Positions 32,227 through 42,851 of a stretch of DNA of 64,000 bases are shown here, one piece after another; the stretch's first letter is position 1; every line of letters starts with the position of its first letter. This DNA is from Parietaria judaica. Its lineage: Eukaryota; Streptophyta; Magnoliopsida; Rosales; Urticaceae. The position numbers were made by a program, and so were the translations under genes. The stretch lies in contig OX940870.1 of NCBI GenBank assembly GCA_954871525.1, forward strand, positions 16,151,501 to 16,215,500, given 5' to 3'. The notes beneath the pieces were generated by a model. The model had not been told where the DNA came from. It did no database searches and saw only the letters and a list, made by a program, of their open reading frames with translations.

Positions 32227-32438
32227 CACGTGTCCACCACATATCTACGTCCGACTTCGCTCGCATTACAATTAGCGCCAAATTCCTCTAACATTTGCTT
32301 TCCCGCAAATACCCTTAGGTTCCTTTCAATCTAACGGCCAAAATTTAGCAAAACCCACATCATGCAATCTCAGCCATCAATCAGTAAACACCCTTACGTG
32401 ACAGTCAAAAATCAAAATATCATCATTTTCAATTTGAA
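32227..32438 (+). promoter_or_regulatory. TCX gene promoter: G-box, two E2F sites, CHR-like motif
   Basis: CACGTG lies at 32227-32232. GCGCCAAA at 32275-32282 is the complement of TTTGGCGC, and TTTCCCGC lies at 32299-32306; both fit the E2F consensus TTTSSCGC and are 16 bases apart. TTTGAA at 32433-32438 matches the CHR (TTYGAA) motif bound by CXC-domain proteins. The leader begins near 32460-32480. The first ATG downstream is the assigned start at 32702. Confidence 0.6.
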
Positions 32439-32701
32439 ATAAACCTCCATAGCCAGGAATTCAAAGAAACAAAGCAAAGCTTTTCACTTCGATTTCCTTC
32501 TACTCTCTCTCATCTTCCGACAAGCGAATCCAGCTCCGATCTCGGAATCCTCGGCACTGGATCGCCATTAAGTTTGCTCGGAAAAACTCCAGTAAGCTTC
32601 GCGCGAATAGTGATTGTTCACTGTGTCGAATTGCGTGCTTCGATTTTCCTTGATTTCAAATTCGTCAATTGTTTTTGGTCTCTGGAGAAAGAGTGTGATT
32701 C

Positions 32702-35700
32702 ATGGAGCAAGGCGAGGCGAATCCCGAGTTTCGGGCGAAGAAATTGGCGAGGCAGTCCGCTTCAAAGCCACGGCCTCAACCGTCGCAGATTCGTCGGACA
32801 TTGTTGCTGCTGCAGCCGCAGTTTCACCCGGAGCCGCCATTTCTCTCTCGGCCGATTCCGGTTCCTTCTTCGCATCAGAGAAGTCCGCACCCTGTGCACA
32901 AGATAGGGCTACAGAAAACACCGTCTCAGTAAGTTCTCTCTTTATTCATTCCCTGGCTGCTTCTAATGTTATCGGAGCTTCGAGTAATTTGGATTTGGAT
33001 CGCTGATTTTTTCTTGTAAAATTGGATTCGTTCGAATGCTTGAAGTTTTCAGCTGAAACACGGCTCTCTTTCTAGTAAAATTTGCTATCTTTCTTCAGCA
33101 GACACACGTCTCCAAAATCACGCCGTAACATTGACGAGGACGATTCTACTCCGAAGAAACAAAAGCAATGCAAATGTAGAAACTCCCGGTGTCTGAAGTT
33201 GTAAGTGCATTGTAGACGAAAATTAAGCATTCGATTCATATTGTCTTTTCTTTTCAATTGTATAGATGTCTGTGTTCATTTTTTCAAGGAGGAACAATGT
33301 TTGTTCTTTATACAATTTGCATTTCACTTGTTGTATATATCTGTGGATTTATATCGTATTGAATCGTTCTGTTCATAGGTACTGTGAGTGCTTTGCTGCT
33401 GGGATTTATTGTGATGGCTGCAACTGCTTGAACTGCCACAATAATAAGGACAACGATACCGCTAGACAGGAGGCAATTGGATCGATCTTAGAGCGCAACC
33501 CGAATGCATTCCGACTAAAGGTCTCGAGCAGCCCACTCCAGTCTCGGGATCCCATAGTACGTGACTTATCATCTCGCCTCTGCTAAATTTATGCAATGTA
33601 CGTGTTTGTTGGATCATCATAACCATTTTCTTTTTGAATTTGGTCTGTGTCTTTGAACCGATTCAGGAAGACGTTGTGGAGGCCCAAGGGGCAGGAAAGC
33701 ACAATAAAGGGTGTAATTGCCGGAAATCAGGGTGTCTCAAGAAGTATTGCGAGTGCTTCCAAGCCAATATTATGTGCTCTGAAAACTGTAAATGCGCCGA
33801 TTGCAAGAATTTTGAAGGAAGTGAAGAAAGGAGAGTTTTGTTCCGTGAAGACGATAATGCAGTGGACATGCAACGGGAAGCTAATGCAGCCATATCTGTA
33901 GCAATCGGATGTTCCGGTAATGGGACCCTTTTTTTACCCAGAAAAAGGAAAAACCATGAACTCTCTTTTGATCTTGGAGCCAAAGATCAAGCTGTTAGGA
34001 CACCTGCACGAGGTCAACAGGTATTCACTCATTATATTACTAGAAATTGTGTTCATATCGTATGATTATGATAAGACCCGAATGTAAATCCAAGAGAAAG
34101 AAGAACATGTTATAGATAAGCGGAACCCCGACCTCTATTTCGTTAGACCGTGAAAACTCGCCCAAGTGATGGCTAACCATAACGGTGAGCACCTTATAGG
34201 CTTAGATGCCTTATTAAATATAGACCTAAAATACCCCTACTAAAAAACGTACAAAAATTGATATGATTTATCTGGACTTCCAAATGCCAAAAGCTATGCG
34301 ATACTCAAGTAATATCTCAATAATTTCACATCTATAACTGCAGAAAGAGTTTGTGTATCCTTCATGTCATTAGTTACGATATCGCTATTCTTCGAAGTAA
34401 TTGATACAATGGCTTTTTCTACAATTGAAAGCAGGGAAATGAGCCTACTGGTTCTGTACAATTTTCTTCTCCAAAATCTTTCCCAGCCCCGGGGAATGCA
34501 GCAACTGTAACGTCATCAAAACTTACATACAGGTATATATGATCTAATATCTTGGCTAATGTTAGGGACCTCGTCCACTGGTATGAAATCATAGAAATCC
34601 AAATTATAAGTTCTCTAATTATTGGAAGACTTGGATCCGCATTGGTTAGGTTCCATTCCAATTTCTAGTGTTCTCAAGATTCACCTTCGTCAACCAGATA
34701 AGAACCAGAGATTGCAGAAGTCAAGCAAATTTCAAATTCACATGAATACATATAACGCTGCGCGAATTTTCTGAAAAAAAATTCTTTTCCTTTTCCCTTT
34801 TTGGTTTACATCAGGTTTTAATACATGATGGTCCAAACTTAGCATTTCCCAAAACAACAAATCAAACAGGCCCATGGGGCTCGCTTTGGATGAGTTTGAG
34901 GCTGCTGAAAGCCTTAAATTTATCTTGCATATTCTTTCTGAATTACTGATCTTCTTTTATGAATATGGAGGTCCCCAACGTTTATTAAGTTTTTTGAATT
35001 TTTATTATATGAACTAATTAGCATCAATGTTCATTGAAGATCTTCACTGGCTAATGCCATGCAACCACAGGATGTTAGAGATCTATGCTCACTTTTGGTT
35101 GTGGTTTGCGCAGAAGCTGCGAAGAGCTTTGCAGGTATGGCTATACTTAAGTTTTCGATTTTAACTCTTATTTTTGTGATTTTTTTTATCTAAATCGTAA
35201 AGAACTGTAACAATTAGCTTGAAAGTAACTTTTTCAACATCAATTAACATTGACCAATGTAATGAAGAAGAATTTTAAACCCAAGTTATTTCATTGGACT
35301 TGTTATCGGTAGTAGCTAAAACTTTTCCGGCTTGAAATCTTCTCGGGTTCAGCTCATATAAAGAGTGTGAGCCGTCGAGTTTTAGGTCCTTGATTTACTC
35401 AAATGTAAGCTAAATTGAGATCAGACGTATGCTTTTGTAAGTGCTCATCTCTTCTTAGAAATTGTATGTTAAGAGCTGCATGATTTCTCTGTAGAAACTA
35501 CGCAAAATCAAAGCAGCGATGAGACTCCAAGTGCTTCATCCAAAGAAGACGCGGACGAAAATGATGAACCAATGTCTCCGAGAACACTTGCATTGCTGTG
35601 CGACGAAATAGACACGATGTTTATGGCCGTTGGATTGCCCAACGGGAAGACAAAAGATAGCGAATCTGGTAAAAATGGATATTCAGAGGTTTATGCAGAG

Positions 35701-35770
35701 CAGGAAAACCTTGTCCTCACTAGGTTCTGTAATTTTCTTAGCCGTCTCATTACTCGCAGGACCATCAAAG
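32702..35770 (+). CDS. TCX: Tesmin/TSO1-like CXC-domain protein (CPP family, TCX5/6-like)
   Basis: Seven coding exons with GT..AG borders and matching phases: 32702-32928, 33099-33200, 33379-33556, 33667-34020, 34435-34532, 35040-35134 and 35495-35770, about 443 aa before the unresolved last exon. Two cysteine-rich CXC repeats bind DNA. The first is [28 protein letters not shown], across exons 2-3. The second is [28 protein letters not shown], in exon 4. The RNPNAFRLK linker between them is also conserved. The C-terminal block [19 protein letters not shown] matches the TCX5/6 group. Such proteins are the plant LIN54 relatives of DREAM complexes, repress cell-cycle genes, and in Arabidopsis repress DNA-methylation genes. 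The N-terminal region is proline/glutamine-rich and rather short. The exon 2 acceptor is a TTCAGCAG tandem, so one residue may be optional. Confidence 0.9.
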
Positions 35771-36310
35771 GTATGTATAATATATATACATCGTTTTTAT
35801 ATCATCTGTGTTTATTTTTTTATTTCTTTATTACCTCATATTATCACGTTCGCTTTAAAATCCTGATGCTTTGAAGCTAGTTCTTAGTTTACAATAACTC
35901 TAGATCAATCCATGTGTAATAGGTAGCTTATTTTTTTTATAATACGTGTTATGTTTATATTAATCAAACCGCTGATACTGAAGGAAGGCGTTCGGACTTA
36001 ATTTGTCATAGTCTAGACACGCTTTCTAGTAATCTAATGAAAAGTGTTCCATTCGTTTATTGACCATAAATGGTTTGCTCGCGGTCGGCCAAAACCAACA
36101 TGGGAAGTGGCAGAGAACTCGGTGGGAATGTCTGATTTCAAATGTGACGTTGATGTGGTGCCTCATGCAAAGTCACACGGGTGCTGTGAAATCACCGTCG
36201 GTTTTGGCAGCTTTTCAGCCAGTTAACGGCATCTCTCTGTGGCGGAGACCTTTCATTAAGCAACAACATTCCCTCGGGAAATGGGATACCGGTCGAGAAG
36301 AGTAAACTCC
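35771..36310 (+). other. Region holding the unresolved last exon of the TCX gene
   Basis: Exon 7 ends in phase 1 with donor GTATGT at 35771, so at least one more exon is needed. Candidates include a short exon after GTCTAG near 36019 ending TGA at ~36060, one after GAAAAG near 36044 ending TGA at ~36226, and an out-of-phase frame to 36305. The segment 36050-36304 is less AT-rich than its flanks and may be coding or 3' UTR. None of the options matches a conserved C-terminus that I know. Confidence 0.4.
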
Positions 36311-37615
36311 TGCAGTAATTGGTCAGATAATTGTGTAACAAATTTTGCTATATACTTCCTATGGACTAAATTTTAAGCATGTTTTTGTATTGCGAGATTA
36401 TATTGTAATGGTTAATTGGTTACATGAAGTTTAGGTAATCTAGGCTTCCCGGAGGTTTTGGTTCAGATTAACAAAACTAATATATCATAATACTATAACA
36501 TCTAATTTTTTTAAAGAAATAATAATTTATTAAAGCTTTATGTGTACGTTAAGTAATCCGCAGACCAGATAAAAGACTCGTAAAATAACCTTAAAAACTA
36601 TAATTATAAATATCTTGAAATGTCATATTTTTTTAAGTAAATTTATTATATATTAATAATATTTTTAAATATTACTATTTAATAAAAAAAACTAGCTACA
36701 TTTTTTTAAGTAAATGGATTTATTTTTATACAATTAATATTTCAAATATTAGTATATGAAAGTTATAATAAGATTGGAGATGAAAAGAAATTGGGATGAG
36801 ATGGTTAAAATGGGAGTGTCGAAATTGTCGTAAGCAGGCAGGATTCGACACCCATCACGCATTTCATTCGCGAGAGTTAACCACTCATCACACCCCGTTG
36901 ACTGCCTGAAGGATCATAAGATTCTCGTGGTGTATTCTCCTTTTCTTATAGTCTGTTGCTTAGCTCTCCACCTTTATAATTGTCCCATGTGGGACTAAAG
37001 TCTCAACCAACTGAGTGTCTAGTGTTACTATATCTCCCTTTTTAAGTGGCCAAGAGTGATTTGGCCACTCAAATCACAAGAGTCGTGATTGTTCTCTGTG
37101 GCCAAGAGAGACATTGAGAGGAATTACGAAAGGCTTGAACCACAATAACGTAACCTACTCTCTAATGATTACCTCCCAAAACTGTTCTCCTTAATTCCAA
37201 TTTTAAGCAATTCATTTAAAAAATTAAATGAGATAATTTGGGAGATATATGCATGGAATGAAATATGTGGCAACAAATGAAAAACTACTATGATAAATCT
37301 GTATTTTTATTAGATATAAATGAAAGAAATTACTGCATGATTTATAATATGCAAAGAATGAATAAAAATGACCGGTGGCTCACTTTTTCTAAGTAATGGG
37401 GAAGAGGACCGAAACATGCCACTGAAAAACTCTACTGAGACAAAGATGGGCTGTCAAGAACGTAGAGGAGGTAGGATGGGCAGTTGGTCAGATCTAGTAT
37501 GGATCGTACATGGAAGGTAGTTGGAGTCGGGCAACCCCTTGGGATGGGGCAACACAGCAATGAGTAGTTTTTTCCAGGACCCCACCCCCTCGAGAAAAGG
37601 TCAAGAGAAGGAAAG
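36310..37615. other. Intergenic DNA, no gene seen
   Basis: AT-rich to ~36780, then mixed sequence. A block at ~36840-37190 (with repeated GGCCAAGAG and GTGATTG words) has the look of an LTR or other repeat, but no ends could be defined. Confidence 0.4.
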
Positions 37616-37619
37616 AAGA

Positions 37620-38448
37620 AATCGAGATAACTTAAAGGCCATAAAATAAGCCATTATCAATCGCTATCAAATTTTTAAATACCATATGAAAAACAAAAAC
37701 TTTCGTATGAACTGATAAAGAGAGAAATAAAATTAGTACATTGAAAATGCTCAAAATCAAGAAAAGAATAATCGATTTAAAATGGTACGAAGCCATTTTC
37801 GCGCCATATTTTTGTTGGGTCTTTCGAAGACTTTTCTCAATCCCGAGGCGAAAATCACGGGATATCATCGAAACTAAGATCTGGAATAACTTCGAAGATT
37901 AAGAGATTCGTTTTCGACACATTACGAGACCTTAGGTACTTTTGCCAACTGTGCGGAAATCGGTTGAAAGCTCCTCGTTTTGCGTGTGGCTGATTTTTCT
38001 CGTGATGCGGATCTGAGCACATCAAATTTGTGCATCTATATTGTCCACCACGTCGCTGCGGGAACGTCTTTGAGAACAGAAAACAGTTCGTCAAACATCT
38101 AGGTCATTCTTAGTGTTTAGACGACAAATTGATAGAGACACGAGGAGTAGGAAATCGTAGGTAGGGCTCAAGCTAGGGGCTGCAATTTTCTCTCGTTTTT
38201 GGCTAAGGATTGTTCCAATTATGAGCTTAAAGCAAGTAGCTAGAGCCCACAAAATTAAATGACCTAATTAAATTTTTGGCCCAGTTAATGGGCCTAAGTC
38301 TGTTAGGTCATTATTAATTAATTATGATAATTAATTAATAACCTCATAATTAATCTACGGGCCCGAGTGGGCCCGTTACCAAGTAAGGTAGTCGGGTAAA
38401 ACCCAAAAAGCCCGATGAGCTTAAATCCTTATTCGGGCATTTCCTACA
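37620..38448 (-). mobile_element. Ty1/copia 3' LTR remnant with polypurine tract
   Basis: On the minus strand a purine-rich GCAAGCGAGAGAT (38461-38449) is followed at 38448 by TGTAGGAAATGCCCG, the classic copia polypurine-tract-to-LTR junction. The LTR then runs leftward through GGGCCCACTCGGGCCCG near 38370 and a ~250-bp moderate-GC part near 37855-38094. The far end is not clear, so the left boundary is only an estimate. Confidence 0.6.
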
Positions 38449-38461
38449 ATCTCTCGCTTGC

Positions 38462-39130
38462 ACGACTGTACCAGGATTGGATATCTCCTCTTTCATATCA
38501 TGTGCATATAGGATCATTGGTGATGCCGGGATTGGATATCTCCTCTTGTATCACTATGATCAAATCTTCTTTATGGTCCATTGTAGCAACTTAAACTCTT
38601 TTTTCTTTGCAAATTTGTTATTGTACTCCATATCCTCTAGCGAGTTAGGTGTGACTCCACAGGATTTTGCAGTGTTGGCCGCAAATTCAAATTCTGCATG
38701 AAGTGAGTGGTCTCTAGCTAGATATCACTTCCCCCAATCTACTAAAATTCATTGATCCTTGTTGCAAAGTTAATGATAAACCAATTTAGTGTTGCTCATA
38801 TGTATTAACTTCTAAAATGATTGTTCCTTCTGTATCTTTACTTCTCGGAATTGGATACAGATCATGGTTTTGTACATCTGTTATGTCTAGTTTATGTTTC
38901 TTGTTTGTGATAAGAGTATTGAACAACCAAGTTAAAAACCATTTTACCTTGTTTGTGGCGACAAATTTCTTATACTCATATCCTTCAAGAGGCCATGAGT
39001 TTTGGAATCTTTCCTTATTACTCTAGAGTACTCAGTATCCCCTTATTTTATAAGGTTACATGCCATGTATCCCCTTATTTTATAAGGTTACATGCCATGT
39101 GAGTCTCTCATATTGTGAGTCATTCTTAAT
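38462..39130 (-). mobile_element. Probable remnant next to the copia LTR
   Basis: Sequence on the internal side of the polypurine tract. GGATTGGATATCTCCTCTT occurs twice (near 38475 and 38530), and a 32-bp unit is duplicated at 39035-39098. No pol domain could be recognised, so this is called only from position. Confidence 0.35.
39035..39098. repeat. Two tandem copies of a 32-bp unit
   Basis: GTATCCCCTTATTTTATAAG and the following 12 bases are repeated exactly at 39035 and 39067. Confidence 0.9.
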
Positions 39131-39399
39131 AAAATGTACCAATCAATTTTGAGTTATCACTTGCGTCCCTAATGGTTTCTTCTTGTGATTCTCTTTAATT
39201 GGGGATGGTTTTAGATAATCATATTTGATATCTAAGGACTTCATTTTCTTAGTTGATATCGATATATTAAATTTAACTTTTAAATATTGAGAAGAACATA
39301 AAATGAAGAAACTTTGACTTTATTGAATTAAAATTGTGCTCTTACATTAAATAAAATATTTTTTTTCTTGAATTATATACAGAAAAAAGAGTAAATTTT

Positions 39400-40010
39400 C
39401 ACGTGTTAAAATAAACCACAGATATCTGTAGGTTCCTGATTCCTATAGATTTTGTTAACTAAAACACACAATTTCTTCCAAGTATTCCATTTCTTTTTGT
39501 TTTTCCCATTAATTTCACCATAGGAGAAGGAAGAAAGAAAAATAGGAATCTTATTTATCACAATTTTTGGTGTGCTTAACACCGATAAAAGATGCACGTG
39601 CATGCTAGGAAGAACATGCTTAAGAAGAACAAGTATACCTCCTTGTGACTATAACCGACTTTTCCAACCATCAATCATCTTGTTGATCTTGAATTAAGAG
39701 GTTGAAATGTCTAACCTTCAATTTTTCATATACTATCGGGACACCTAGTAGTGAAAAGAAAAACTCCTATAAAATCCGTGTTGTAAAGAATCTCGGTCTT
39801 TCTTGAGTTTATATATTTAGAAACAGTATAGCAAACTTCTCTTAACTAGTTTTGTGCCCGACCAACATTCAAATTTCTTCAATGATAGCTCAAGATTCTG
39901 AATATATCTCTTACTTGCATTCACAAATATAACAATGTCAAAGGTTTAAATCACATTGCACAAATATATCGGACGAAAATCATCAAAGGTTTGCGGACTT
40001 TTAGTCTTCA
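39400..40010 (-). pseudogene. LINE (L1-type) reverse transcriptase remnant
   Basis: Minus-strand translation gives fragments characteristic of the C-terminal part of plant LINE reverse transcriptase: KMIDGWKSRL, then a stretch ending in MHVHLLSVLSTPKIVINKI (39603 leftward), then KNKKKWNTWKKLC. Frameshifts and stops separate them, and no endonuclease or 5' part is present. It is an old 5'-truncated or eroded copy. Confidence 0.7.
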
Positions 40011-40600
40011 AAATAAGGATAGTATAAGACGATGCATCAAGGCATGACCTGGAATTTTCAGGTCTGAGGCGAGGAGCAATTTATAGGGCCCCTACAAATA
40101 TTAAAATTTAATGCAAAAGTATATAAGATATTTGTATAATTAATAATTACTCATGTAGATATGAAGCATCTAGCATTTTAAAGGTAAAAGCATAAGTCAA
40201 TAATTTAAAGTAATTTCGAGACTCTTATATTGAGAATTTTAAGGACCTTAATAATATTTTTATTTTTACCGTAGGCGTGGACCTATTCTGCCTCCCTTAA
40301 GCATGGTCCTTCATGGAATGGTCAGGTTATGACAACCTATGAAAACATATAGTGCAAAGGTATCATAAGCAAATATTTAGACGAGATCCAAGAATTTGTG
40401 TACATTGAGTTCAACGAAAGAGAATAAATTACATTTTTGATCTGACTCAAAAGAAATGGCAACATAAGTGTCATTAGTGGTAGTCAGGACCGGACCCAGA
40501 CACATTTGAGGGTGGCTTGTGTCATCTCTGACATAGGAAAACTATAAATTTTGTTATATTTTAATTGTTTTATTAAAAAAAACTTTTGAAGCTTTAATTA
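40011..40600. other. Intergenic DNA with a truncated MITE-like end
   Basis: AT-rich, no gene. At ~40489-40520 GGACCGGACCCAGACAC..GGGTGGCTTG resembles one end of the GTGGCGGA-type MITEs, without a matching right end. Confidence 0.4.
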
Positions 40601-40620
40601 AATTTTCTGTCTACCCTTAA

Positions 40621-41050
40621 TTGAGTTCGCTTAAGGGTATCAAGCATTTTGACAGAAAAGGAAAATTAAGCCTGAGATACATTGGCCCGTATGAAATTTT
40701 AAAGCGTGTTGGCAAGGTTTCTTATAAGCTTGCGCTCTCGCCAGATTTAGCAGCCGTCCATAATGTCTTCCACGTATCAATGCTGCGAAAGTATATATCG
40801 GACCCATTTCATATCCTTGAACCGGAGCCTGTAATGATAAGAGAAGATTTGTCACATGAAGAAAGTCCAATTCAAATACTTGATCGGAAAGAGAAAGTCT
40901 TGCGTAATAAGACGATAACGCTCGTCAAGGTACTCTAGAGTAATCATTCAGAGCAGGATTAAATGTGGGAAAAAGAAGATGAAATGAAGGCTTCATATCC
41001 AGGCCAGTTTTAAATTTTCGAGGACAAAAATTTTGTAAGAAAGGGAAGCT
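40621..41050 (+). pseudogene. Chromovirus (Ty3/gypsy, Del/Tekay-like) integrase tail and chromodomain remnant
   Basis: Open for 105 codons to 40938: RYIGPYEILKRVGKVSYKL, VHNVFHVSMLRKYI, then LDRKEKVLRNKTITLVKVL. This is the GPY/F end of integrase leading into a chromodomain. Stops at 40936-40938 and just beyond interrupt the chromodomain (WEKEDEMKASYPGQF is still readable). A purine-rich AAGAAAGGGAAGCT ends at 41050 and TGTAGTGCCC begins at 41051, the polypurine tract and start of the 3' LTR. The rest of pol is absent upstream. Confidence 0.82.
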
Positions 41051-41620
41051 TGTAGTGCCCAAATTTAAGGAATGAAATATTTAGGGGTAATTTTTTACTT
41101 GGTGCTCAAATTATAGGGGTGTATGTGTGAAATTATTTCCATTACCCTAGTCTCTCTACGTGTCCATTGAGTTATAGCCTTAGTCATCACTTGATTAACA
41201 TATTTGTCAGCACCTCTTTTGGCACCACAGTTCGCGAATCCTTCGTGGGAACCTACTCTGCGGGGCACTGATCTAGATACTTTATTCCACTCGAAAACAT
41301 TCAAAAATGTTACACGGTTATACATGATACTTATATGAGTTTCACAAGGGAATGTACAACTCCCCCTCAAGACCAGGCGCAACTGGTCATCCAACTCTCG
41401 GGAAAAAGCGAGTACTCCTTTATCGAAAACGGCCTTGGATGCTTCAACCGTCGAACAGTCAGTCGACATTACTCGAATGAGATCACAAGACCCTCTAGCT
41501 TCCTTTGAGTGAAATTTTACATTTTCACGTGCTAGTTGATATGCACAACCAGCAAAGTTTAAATAACTAGTCAAATTGGCTTCCAAAAAAGGCAATAAAG
41601 GCTCCACGATCTTGGGTAAT
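41051..41620. mobile_element. 3' LTR start of the chromovirus remnant and unrecognised sequence
   Basis: TGTAGTGCCCAAATTTAAGG at 41051 is the likely 3' LTR start; its end was not found. A 170-codon open frame on the minus strand (41607-41095) covers most of the segment and has balanced composition, including a GGTCTTGAGGGGGAGTTG polypurine-like run. It has no domain that I recognise, and I cannot say whether it is LTR, another element or a decayed gene. Confidence 0.4.
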
Positions 41621-42843
41621 TAAAGGGGTGATTGGCAATCTTCAATCACAGATATTCAAGGGGATGATGTTGAAAACCACTCACTGATTATGCAGATACA
41701 TTATGAAGATCGTGGTGATGACTCTCAAGATTTGGACATTAACTCTGATGAAGATTCTGGTTATTAATTCCGCTGTTTCTTTGACACTTGTTCCGACAAC
41801 TCCTGTGACAGCCATATCCAGTACGAATATGGCAATCAAATCTCCAGCAATAGATGACCTCCATGAATTAGATAATATCTCCCAACAGCTAAGATATCAC
41901 GTCCAGATGTGCCTATTGACTTTATTCTGATTGTCTTGATCTTCTTGATGATTCAGCCACATCTTTTGCACGCGTCATATATGGAAAGTCTTCCACGCCA
42001 CTTGTGTTACACATAATGACAAAACCGAACACAAACGGTACAATGCAGTGTTCTTACAATTCCTTCCTTGCTTTTCCCTCAATCCGACTTCGTTTTTATT
42101 TTACCCTCATCACAGCCTTACTATATCCTCTTTCTTCCATTCTCTCCCTCAGGAAAGCAGCCTTTGCTCGCCTAAGTTGGATGCGTTTTGCTGTCCGACG
42201 AATCTTGGGGTGAGGGTTCGTTTTGCTGCCCAGCTCGAAGTTACATCCTTGCAGCGCCCCGTTCACCATCTTGATCGACCATGCTTCTAATCAATCAGGG
42301 ATAAACCTTCATAGTCGTAAACCCAACAAACCAAACTTTCATTAGGTAACCCTCAAATTTTCCTTGATTAACTCTCCCTGAATCAGTAGAAATTTATGGG
42401 TTGTTAAAATTGTGTTTATCGTAGTTTTAGTTAAGTGTTTCTCTTCTTTTTGGTAACCCATTATTATGAAAACAAAAGTGCAGATAAAATTGGTGATTAG
42501 ATGATTTTGATTGAGATCATATTCTTCATTTAGAGTAGTTATTATTGATTTTGTTCTAAAAAGAAACTAAATGCTTGAATATGATTATAGAGATTATTTT
42601 TGTGACATTTTATGATCCACATGATTATTATTATATTAGATAAATTATTACCAATAAAGATGTTTGATAAATTGCTTGAAAGAGTATGTTTGCATTTTCT
42701 TTTAGTCAAGCGAGCAATTGAGGGTCTTGATGTTAATTTTTAGATAAAATATTATTGATTCTATGTATGTTTATGCACACACATATAAGTAAAATATTGT
42801 CCATATGCATATGTTACTATATGAACAATCTAGGCATAGACGT
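41621..42843. other. Intergenic DNA, no gene supported
   Basis: Small open frames near 41703-41930 and 42004-42290 lack recognisable domains. The 42300-42840 part is AT-rich. Confidence 0.45.
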
Positions 42844-42851
42844 GTGTGTAT

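Noticed and set aside
42004..42290. Overlapping 69- and 80-codon frames
   Set aside because: Low-complexity translations in different frames with no domain; probably chance.
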